DNA of 64,000 bases from contig JASXTE010000013.1 of NCBI GenBank assembly GCA_030280995.1, forward strand, positions 12,629,501-12,693,500, read 5' to 3'. Positions 55,985 to 64,000 of the stretch are shown here, piece after piece (the stretch's first letter is position 1; every line of letters starts with the position of its first letter). The position numbers and the translations under genes are program-made. The stretch is from Hemileia vastatrix (lineage: Eukaryota > Basidiomycota > Pucciniomycetes > Pucciniales > Zaghouaniaceae). The notes under the pieces are model-generated. The model was not told where the DNA came from, did not search any database, and worked only from the letters and a program-made list of their open reading frames with translations.

Positions 55985-58900
55985 TTAAGGTTTTGGTTTT
56001 AAAGGATATTTCAAATGAGAAGATTTTAGGAGTTCAGGGGCGTTAGAAACATTGATGGCTGGTTCCCAGGATTTTTTGTCTGAGTCATCAAGGAAGCCTT
56101 CCCATTCCACGAGGTACTGAAGTTTTCCCTTGCGCATTCTTGAATCAAGGATACGACTTACTTCCCACTCTAGATGATCTTCTACTTCGACCGGTTCCAG
56201 AGGGGGTTGGTTCTTGCCCGGGTATATTTCTCGAGCCAGTTCCAGGAGAGATACATATAAAACAGGGTGAATTGCCTGCCATTTAGGGGGTAACTTGAGT
56301 CGAAATGCAGTTTTAGAGACTTCAGAGTCGATTTTGAATGTTCCTAAGCGCTTTTCAGCCAGTTTCTTTAATGGTCGTGTTGTTCGAATGTTTCGTGTGT
56401 CAAGCCATACTTTGTCGCCTGGTTTAAAGGAAGGAGAAGATTGTCGATGTTTGTCAGCCTGTTCCTTGTATCTTCGAATTGCTGATTCCAAATTTGTTTT
56501 AAGTTCTTCTTGGAGTCGTGATATAGTTTGAAGATAATGTTCTGCAGGATGATTAGTTCCTACATGGATTGAGTTGAATTGAGGATGTCGTCCATAGATG
56601 GTTTCGAAGGGAGATTGTTGTGTCGAATAATGAGTCGAGTTATTATAAGCAAATTCGGCCAATGGTAACCATGTGGTCCAATCGTCTTGTTTGTAACTGA
56701 CATACATTCGAAGATATTGTTTGAGGATTTGGTTAACTCTTTCTGTTTGACCATCGGTTTCAGGGTGATAGGCCGTGGAGAGGTTCCTCGTGATATTGAG
56801 TTGTCGACACAGTTGGGTCCAGAATGTGGATACAAACAATGAGCCTCTATTTGAAATAATATAATTTGGTAAGCCATGTTTGGAAAATACATATTCTAGA
56901 AACAATTTTGACCAATCTTCTGCTGTAGCAGTAGTAGTGGTTTTAATGAAATTAGACATTTTTGAAAATCTATCTACTATTACTAATATAGCATCAAAAT
57001 CATTAGAAAAAGGAAGTTGAGAAATGAAATCCATCGATAAAGATTTCCAAGGTGGAGAGGGAATAGGAAGTGGTTGAAGCAACCCATGCTTCTGGTGACG
57101 TGAGCCTTATTCCTATTACATTTGTAACAAGATTTTATATAGGCTTTGATTTCCCTGGTTATACCTGGCCAGAAGAAATCCCTTGCTATTAACTGGTAGG
57201 TTTTATCAACCCCAAAATGACCAGCTAATGGAGAATCATGTCGACTGTTGAAAATCCATAATTTTATCTCATTGTTGTCGGGTATGACTACTCTACCTTC
57301 AAAAACTAATAGACCTGATTCAATACTAAATCTTTTGGCCCCATGCTTCGAAAGTACTTTGTCTTTTAACCCTAAACAATATTCGTCCTTCGACTGAGCT
57401 TCGAGGATGTTAAATAGTGGATTTCGAAAAGATTGAATTGTCATTGAATTAAGTTGATGAGTCGTTAACATTGATTCGTTGAAGATTGATTGCACATTTG
57501 CTGGGTTCTTGTCAGCAAATGCGCCCCCCCCCTGTGGGTAAACGTCTTCCCGACGTGACAAGATATCTGGGACAATGCAGTTTTTACCTGGGCGATAGGA
57601 AATAGAGAAGGAAAATTCAGACAAAAATTCAGCCCACCTGGCTTGACGCCTGGTTAACACTTTAGAAGACATGAAGTATTTCAAAGCATTATGATCTGTT
57701 AAAATTTGAAAAAGACTATCTAGGCTGAGAAGAAAAGAACGCCATTTTTTAAGACAATGGATAATAGCTAAAAGCTCTTTGTCATGAATTTCATAATTTA
57801 ATTCTGCGGCTATGAGTTTGTGTGACTCAAAAGCAACAGGATGAAAGAAATTTGTTTCAGGATTTAATTGGGAGATGACTCCTGCAATAGCATAATCGCT
57901 CGCATCTGTCTCAACTATTGTCGAGGCCGAAGGATCAAAATGTCGAAGAATTGGGGCTGTGGTGAAGGCCGTTTTTAGTGCTTCAAATTCCTTTTGTGCT
58001 GTAGAAGTAAAAACAAAAGGAATGTCTTTTCTAAGAAGAGAAGTAAGATTGGAAATAGTTTTAGAGTAATCTTTAATAAATCTTCTATAGAAGTTGGCAA
58101 AACCCAAAAATCCTTGGAGCGATTTAATGTTTTTGGGCTCAGGCCATTCCAGGATTTTCTGGACTTTTTTGTCATCCATGACTAAACCGTCAGTGGATAA
58201 TGTAAAACCCAAAAAATCAATTGATTTGAGGTGGAATTCGCATTTATTATGCTTGGCGTAGAGACCATGATCTCGAAGTCGATTTAGAACATGTCGAACA
58301 TGATGAATATTTTCATCTAGTGTTTTCGAGAATATTAAAATATCATCTAAATAGACAACAACAAATTGTTCGACAACATCTTGGAAGATGTCATTAACAA
58401 AAGTTTGAAAAGTTGAAGGTGCGTTACATAATCCAAAAGGCATAACTAAATATTCAAAACTACCAAATCTAGTTCGCATTGCAGTCAGTGGTTCATGACC
58501 TTCTGCAATGCAAATCAGATTGTAAGCGCCTCTAAGATCAATTTTAGAAAAGAAATTAGCACCATTGGAAAGGGTAAGGAGTAATGACATAGGAGGAACA
58601 GGATATGCATTCTTCTTAGTGACTGTGTTGAGCTTTCTATAGTCAACACACAACCTAAGACTACCGTCCTTCTTTTTTACAAAGAGGACAGGGGAGCCCG
58701 TTGGAGATTTACTGGCTCTGATGAAACCTTTGGCTACATTCTCTGCAATGTAGTCTTGAAGAACTTGAGATTTGTCCTTCGACAAAGAATAGACAGGACC
58801 TGCTGGAGGTACTGGGCCTATTAACTCTATTTGATGGTCGTAGGGTCGATGAGGAGGTAACTTATCGGCCTTGCGGATTGAGAAAACATCGAGGAAATCG

Positions 58901-59640
58901 TGGTAGATTTCCGATAGAGTTGTTTTAATGGCTTTAACATTGATTTGGTTGTCCTCTTCATCTTTGAGAGAATCTGTCGAGGGGATACCTGTATTGAGAG
59001 AGCAGAATTCGATTAATTTGAGGCAATTTAAATCCTCTTTGAGTGAAGTCATCGAGCTAGAAGGGTTAGCCAATTGCTCATTTAGAGAAAGATCAGATGC
59101 TTGCAAGTCATCTGGCAGAGATTTGTCCTCTAGCAGGACGTTGTCAGGCCGGTTGTTTAACTCCCTATTGACCTGCATTGAAGAATCAGAAATATACTTA
59201 GAGCGTGGGGTGATCAATCCCTTAGTCCAATCAATTTTGGGATTCCAATGCGTTAAAAAGTCATGGCCAAGAATGGTATCGTCCATCCTTGGGGCGTCCA
59301 AGACTGATAATTCCCACTCAAAGGGGGGAAAGTTCGGAAAGTTGAGAACCCATAAAACTTTCTTACTTACCCAATATTTGGGTTCCTCTGATTCGACCAA
59401 ATAGATTGGAGTTCAATCAATATCTGTAAATGTTAGTTGAAGCTTCTTGGCAAAAGATAAACTAACAAAAGAAATTGAAGCCCCAGAGTCTATAAGACAA
59501 CTGAAGGGGATATCCTCCTTAAAAAGAATGAATCTCAAGCGGTTTAAGGCAACTCCAGTCCTTAAGACATGGAGGTTCTGTGCACTGGGAGAGATAAGAT
59601 AGTTTGCTTTGCACACAAGTAAACTATCTACTAGTTTTTT
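55985..59640 (-). pseudogene. pol: A2 pol, broken by one stop and one frameshift
   Basis: Three pieces: 59413-59616 (protease N-terminus, ends at a TGA where A1 has CAA); 56983-59400 (protease, RT with intact YLDD, RNase H, integrase zinc finger); 55985-57082 (integrase core and chromodomain). The frameshift near 57098 is one base lost against A1 (GACGTGAGCC against GACGGGGAGCC). The slippery site 59634-59640 is intact. Confidence 0.93.
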
Positions 59641-60718
59641 GACTTCGAACTAGTACCTTCTCTTTCCTTCAACTTTACACAGTCTTCCAACTTGTGCTTA
59701 CCCCCACAATACATACATAACCCATTATCTGCTCGTCTCTTCCTCTCAGCTTCTTTAAGTTCCCCTTTAGGATCCAGTACTTTGCTGATATTGCCTGGGG
59801 TCGAGCCTTTTGGTCGAGGTTTATCCTTTCCCTTATTGGGTTTGGATTGAGTTGAGGAGGATTGATTTGGTTGTGGGTGTGAAGAAGTTCCCAATTTAAA
59901 GTTTAGGCCTTGAGATTTGTTGGCGTATTGACGATGTTGAAGTCGTCCTTGATAAACACCGTCAAGTTCGAGGGTTCGATCCATTAAATCCGTTAAAGTA
60001 GTCATCTTCTGACCGTGAAGATTTAATTGATCCAGAATCCTCTACGGAAGTCCTTTCTTGAAATGATACTTAAGGGCAGCATCATTCCAACCTACTCGAG
60101 TTTGAAGTGCTCTGAAGTTCGAGATATATTCAGAGTCTTTGCCATTATCACTCATGCGAAGGAAATCAAGTTCAATTTCTGCGTTGTCAGTTTCATTAGG
60201 GTCCCCAAACAACGTAAAAAGTTGGTCTTCAAATTATTTACAATTATTGATAAGTAAGTGGGTTTCTGTCGAAGAAAGCATGAGCAGATAAGGCTTGAAC
60301 CATCTTGCTGCTTTCCCGGCTAGGAATGAAGAGCGTAAACAACCTTAGATTGGTCGCTGTTAAAGGTTTGAGGGTCATTATGGAACAGCAGCTTGCAGGT
60401 TTGCAAGAAGGGTCGCAATCTGTCGGGGTGATCTCCGTCGAGTTTGTCAGGAGATTTCATAGAAGGAGTTTTGAACTTAGATCCCTCTGAAGACGTTGGA
60501 TTTGAAAGGGTTTTCTTGAAAAGTCTCATGAAATCTTCCAGAGAGTTAGATGGTCCAGGTTCTGAGGATTGATCAGAAGGGTGATTGGCTGGGGCGGATG
60601 GTGCCTCGTGCATTGTATCCTCTCCTTCTTCTTCATCACTAGAATCCTCAAAATCTTGTGGGATGTCTTCTACAGATTGGACTGAATGTTGCCGTTCCAT
60701 AAGGTTGAGTGGTTCCAA
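59631..60718 (-). pseudogene. gag: A2 gag, broken
   Basis: N-terminal piece 60320-60718 ends by a one-base loss near 60330 (A1 has one more A). A C-terminal piece (59631-60005) holds the intact CMYCGGKHKLEDC knuckle. Between them are stops, including a TAG at the site of A1 LPSRILDQ. As in A1, the frame is open upstream to the LTR side without an ATG. Confidence 0.9.
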
Positions 60719-60874
60719 AGAGTGAGTGCGGGAAACAGACCTTGTGGCTGTTGGCCTGCCCCTAGCGCGAGCTCTAGTAGTAGCGCCTGGAGGAGGAGTG
60801 CGTTGAACAGGTGCTATTTTAAGACTTTAAAAACACCTAAAAGGACGTAGTAGTGCAAAGAATGAGAACTACGG

Positions 60875-60888
60875 AGAATTAAATTATA
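60875..60888 (-). promoter_or_regulatory. A2 self-priming primer-binding site
   Basis: Same 14-nt block as in A1, one base from the 5' LTR; complement in the LTR at 61214-61227, about 35 nt after a TATAAAA box (plus 61256-61262). Confidence 0.75.
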
Positions 60889-60889
60889 C

Positions 60890-61661
60890 TGTCACCAGAC
60901 GACTTACGCACAGGGTCGAGGATGTTCCTGAAAGTGAGATGAGAGATTTAGAAACTTCTTCGAAGCACAGAGGAATGGTTCGAGGAAGTGATTCGAAGGT
61001 CACTCGAAGTAAGAGCTACAGGTTTGAGGTTCGTTCGAGAAGAATTATAAAATAGTTTCAAAGGTAATAAGAATTCTTAAGATCTCACGAAGGGTTGAAA
61101 ACTCAATAATCAAAGATTTAGGATTTAGAAATGAATATTGAGAAAATAAAAGAAAGATACAATAACAATGATTTTAACTTAAAGATTTTACCACTATTAA
61201 TGTAAATACGTTTTATAATTTAATTCTAAGGAATATCGAACCAAATACCCAACCCTTTTATATCCTTTATTCCTCCTCGCATTGACCTCCCTTTCATTGC
61301 ACCATTCCCATACCATTGACCATTACTAACATACACTTAGACCCTCTTTGCTAAATATCCGTCCATGCTCAATTTACCCCTTTTTAATTAATTAACAAAA
61401 CTTTAATGAAAACTACTACTGTACTATTACGTTGATCCTAGTGCTGTGCGTCGCTTATTGAAAAGGAGACTAAGGCACCCTATTGGGAGATTGACTAATT
61501 TAGATTTAGAGTTTAGACTAGCTCAGTTAAATAGTAAGTACACAAAGGGGAATCACAGTTGCTATGGAGAATTGCTTTCTGCGCTTCGAGTATAGATTTA
61601 GGACTCGATATTATTAATTTAATGAGCTGCTTTTGCCTCGAGTGTCACGTGGCGCGTGACA
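60890..61661 (-). repeat. A2 5' LTR with promoter
   Basis: 772 bp, same length as the 3' LTR and very similar. Bounded on the right by CAAAG. Confidence 0.95.
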
Positions 61662-62332
61662 CAAAGCCTTTAGCTTGGTTTTCATCCATGCATTGTCACA
61701 TTAGTATCTCCTGATCTTTTGAGAGGGGATACAGTTTACACATAGATAGCAAAGCTCCTGGAGTCAGTTTAATGCTAAGATTGAAATCTGGCTGACTGGG
61801 TAGTGAAACCTTAGCAGACTGTAACTAAAATAAGGTTTTATAATATGATAAGGAAGATTGTAAAGAAGAAAAAAACCTGAAGAAACTGCAAATGAAACTG
61901 AAAAATCTACACAAGGAAGATTAAGGGAGTTGGAAAGATTATGAAGAAGAGCATGATTCTTTTTTAGCCATGGAGTGCCCAAAAAAACATTGTTTTTTGA
62001 AGGGAAATGACATTCAACATCAAAGTCATGATAAAAGTCCCTTCCTCAGAATGAAGTAAGGCTTCTCCTGTGATACAAAATTTGATGGTGTGGTCTTCCA
62101 ACATTGGAGGAGCCCTTTTTTGGTCTATTTGGCATTGTTTAGATATGTCTTAAATGGCATTAATTAATAATTGGGTGTTTTTCTGGAATTATTCAGCAAA
62201 TATTGGGACAGAGGGGATGTGGGATCTACCATTGGATAGCCTTGCATTTTTTCTATATTTTATGTCATGATGGCATTTTTCAGATTATAAGTATTAAGGG
62301 GATAATTTCTCATTTTTTCATTTAAAAAGATA
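61662..62332 (-). pseudogene. Element G protease fragment
   Basis: Minus strand reads HDFDVECHFPSKNNVFLGTPWLKKNHALL (61764-62050), the conserved LGTPWLKK region of Ty3/Gypsy proteases, with a stop and frameshifts. Together with the RT at 52596-53207 it is one element split by A2. Nothing is recognised from about 62170 to 62332. Confidence 0.72.
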
Positions 62333-63190
62333 GCTGTTTAATTTTGTTTTCTGTGTTTTACGGGCTAACATTAAGTCTTAGGGTTAAGTGCTTAGTACCA
62401 TTAGAATGAGCTAATTTTTCTTTACATTTTATGTCACAATGTTGTTATAGCCTAATTATGTGTTTTAAAGGTTTTAGTAGTTGTAGTAGATTTTTCTAAG
62501 TATTTTGGGTATTTTTGGATGTTTTTGGAGGTTTTCTGGCTTCAGGGTGGTCTGGCTGACTCAGGCAGGCCTCCCGACATTAGCCGGACAGCCTGCCTTG
62601 GTGCTAGAAGGCTGGGAAGCGTTTCTAGAGGGGTTTTATGCAATTTGGCGCTCAAAGAACACCAAATTCATTGGTGTGAATGGGCTTTTAGATAGTGGTC
62701 TGTGTGTACATAGTGAATAAGACAGATTGGCGCAACTTTAATCATCATACAACCATCCGGAGGTGATATCCTTGCTCCTCACTCAGTTTTCACAGTTTTT
62801 TGGCCACAATTGGCTGTTTTTGTTGCAAGGTGAGTTCTTCATTTAACTTAACTTGGAAACTGGTTTTTCTGGTATAGTCTTGCAAGCTATATCAAGCATT
62901 ATTGCTGTCTATGGTGTGGATTTGCAACCTACATCAAGTATCATCGCTTTCTCTGGTGTGGACATTTGTCTACATTTCAGCTCTTTGGTTTGGTAGTCTT
63001 TCTGGAGACTACTTTCTTGGCTGATCAGGCAGTCAAGTGTGTTGGAAAAGGAGCTTTAGCAAAAAGGAACCAATTTACTGTAGCAGGTAAATCTCACTCT
63101 ATTTTTCTAAAGGAACTGGGGATTTTCTCTCTGGGTTTTCTCCAACTCCCTTGGTCAAGGCCTATAGCTAGTACTATAGGATTGTCTACA
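62333..63190 (+). repeat. E2 element 5' LTR
   Basis: Right end TTGTCTACA is fixed by the primer-binding site 4 nt later. The left end (TGTTTAATTTTG) is inferred by similarity to E and is uncertain. The 3' partner is outside the window. Confidence 0.55.
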
Positions 63191-63194
63191 TTTC

Positions 63195-63211
63195 TGGCAC
63201 CCAATGTGGGA
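63195..63211 (+). promoter_or_regulatory. E2 primer-binding site, lysine-tRNA type
   Basis: TGGCACCCAATGTGGGA differs from the common lysine-tRNA site TGGCGCCCAACGTGGG at two positions, both G-to-A or C-to-T at CpG. Confidence 0.65.
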
Positions 63212-63312
63212 TGAAACCTGCTAGTTCTTTTGTATCTCTATTGTCTTTGAATGACTTCTGGTTCTTCTATTCCTGTGGTGACTTTCAGTGGGGGGAAGGC
63301 CCTCCTGCTGTG

Positions 63313-64000
63313 ATGGTTAGGGAGTGTGTTGGGATTAAAACTTGGGATGGTACCAAGTTTAATGTTGAAGATTTGAAGTGGTTTCTAGAGAACTATGAAA
63401 CTGCTGCTGGTGTGGATGGTGCTTCTTACCTGGAAATGGTGAAGCAGATTATTTTCTTCATTGGTGATAGGGCAGTGGAGAAGGTGGTTTTGGCCATGTC
63501 TGGCTACAAGAAAAGGGACTGGAAGTTATTGTGTAGGGAGATGGTGGATAGATGGGGTGTCAGTTTCACTATGGCAGATCTGAACAAGGTTTTCAGTTAA
63601 TGGCAGTCTTATGGTGGTGATGGTAACTTGCACAGTTACAGGAAGTTTCTGCTACAATTTAATCCTGTGGTGGAATATTTGGTGGGAGTGGAGGAGCTGG
63701 AACATGAAAATGCTGCCAAGGATGTTTTGTGGTCTTCCTTGGCTAGAGATTTCAAGATGGATGTGTTGAAGGAGCTTTCAAGGAAGGACTTGATGAAGAC
63801 TCTTTCCAATGGGGGTCAGAAGTTTCCTGCCTTGGACAAGGTGAAGGAGGCTGTAAACACCTATCAGGAGGGGTGTGCCAAATATGTCAGCAAAGTCAGT
63901 GAGGCTTTGGCTGAAGAAGAGAATAGAGTGAAGAAGGAAAAAAAGAATATGGTGAAGGTTCCCAAAGAGAAGAGGGACCCAGTGGTGGAGCAGTTGGCTG
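63313..64000 (+). pseudogene. gag: E2 gag, one internal stop, cut by window end
   Basis: Starts MVRECVGIKTWDGTKF at 63313, chosen because E gag starts at the aligned ATG. One TAA at 63598-63600, after which the same frame is open to the window end (VVEYLVGVEELEHENAAKDVLW..., LEE/KK-rich end). It resembles E gag closely and is far better preserved. If the stop is read through or is a sequencing change, this could be a functional gag. Confidence 0.78.

Larger units (their letters stand above)
53208..61661 (-). mobile_element. A2: second complete A-family chromovirus with intact antisense accessory gene
   Basis: 8,454 bp, flanked by CAAAG (53203-53207, 61662-61666). Two 772-bp LTRs (53208-53979 and 60890-61661). 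Same layout as A1. Gag and pol each have stops and frameshifts, while the accessory gene is open from start to stop. Confidence 0.95.

Noticed and set aside
63195..63211. Possible tRNA gene fragments at primer-binding sites
   Set aside because: Only the 17-18 nt complement of a tRNA 3' end is present; no cloverleaf can be formed. No tRNA or rRNA gene was found anywhere in the window.

Overview
The window is a retrotransposon graveyard from a large, AT-rich fungal genome, most likely a basidiomycete of the rust (Pucciniomycotina) type. The reasons are short spliceosomal introns (about 55-140 nt), several chromodomain Ty3/Gypsy families nested inside one another, and sister copies that differ largely at TCG/CGA sites, as expected from the CpG-directed mutation of repeats known in that group. 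The taxon is an inference. Only one ordinary host gene is visible: an intact nine-exon WD40-type gene (14382-17687, minus), probably a TFIIIC subunit. Nearly everything else is LTR retrotransposon.

Layout. 2-858: end of a + strand element (D1), chromodomain plus 3' LTR. 859-12819: A3, an old element, broken by a solo LTR (1707-2833, TSD TATGG) and by the complete element A1 (3253-11672, TSD ACTTT). 12877-13616: a 740-bp perfect hexamer repeat. 14382-17687: host gene. 19030-48390: an old + strand element E, split by a solo LTR (19681-20858), element B (20898-31959, TSD GTAAT), element C (34260-43616, TSD AAGAT) and a D-type LTR (43874-about 44576). B itself carries a solo C LTR (25033-26208, TSD AATAT) and two CACTA-like MITEs (29878-30138, TSD GAT; 30540-30744, TSD TAC). 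48377-52595: an LTR-gag-LTR-gag-LTR array (F) lying in the RT of element G. 53208-61661: complete element A2 (TSD CAAAG), splitting G again. 62333-64000: 5' LTR, PBS and gag of a second E-type element.

The most notable system is the A family (A1, A2, A3). These are Tf1/sushi-like chromoviruses with gag and pol on one strand and, between pol and the 3' LTR, a spliced accessory gene on the opposite strand. It encodes a 298-residue protein with an exact fungal Zn(II)2Cys6 cysteine spacing (C28 to C61), an SV40-like nuclear localisation motif and an acidic, helical C-terminus. It has its own TATA box 10 bp outside the LTR. The same gene, with its intron at the same place, is recognisable in the strongly diverged A3 copy, so it has been kept through considerable divergence of the family. 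In A1 gag-pol is open and the accessory gene has one stop codon; in A2 the accessory gene is open and gag-pol is broken.

The A elements show further mechanics: a -1 slippery heptamer A-AAA-AAC directly before the gag stop, with pol in the -1 frame; a 14-nt stretch next to the 5' LTR that pairs perfectly with the predicted 5' end of the transcript (Tf1-like self-priming instead of a tRNA primer); no obvious polypurine tract at the 3' LTR; and a palindrome at the LTR terminus whose arms change together between subfamilies.
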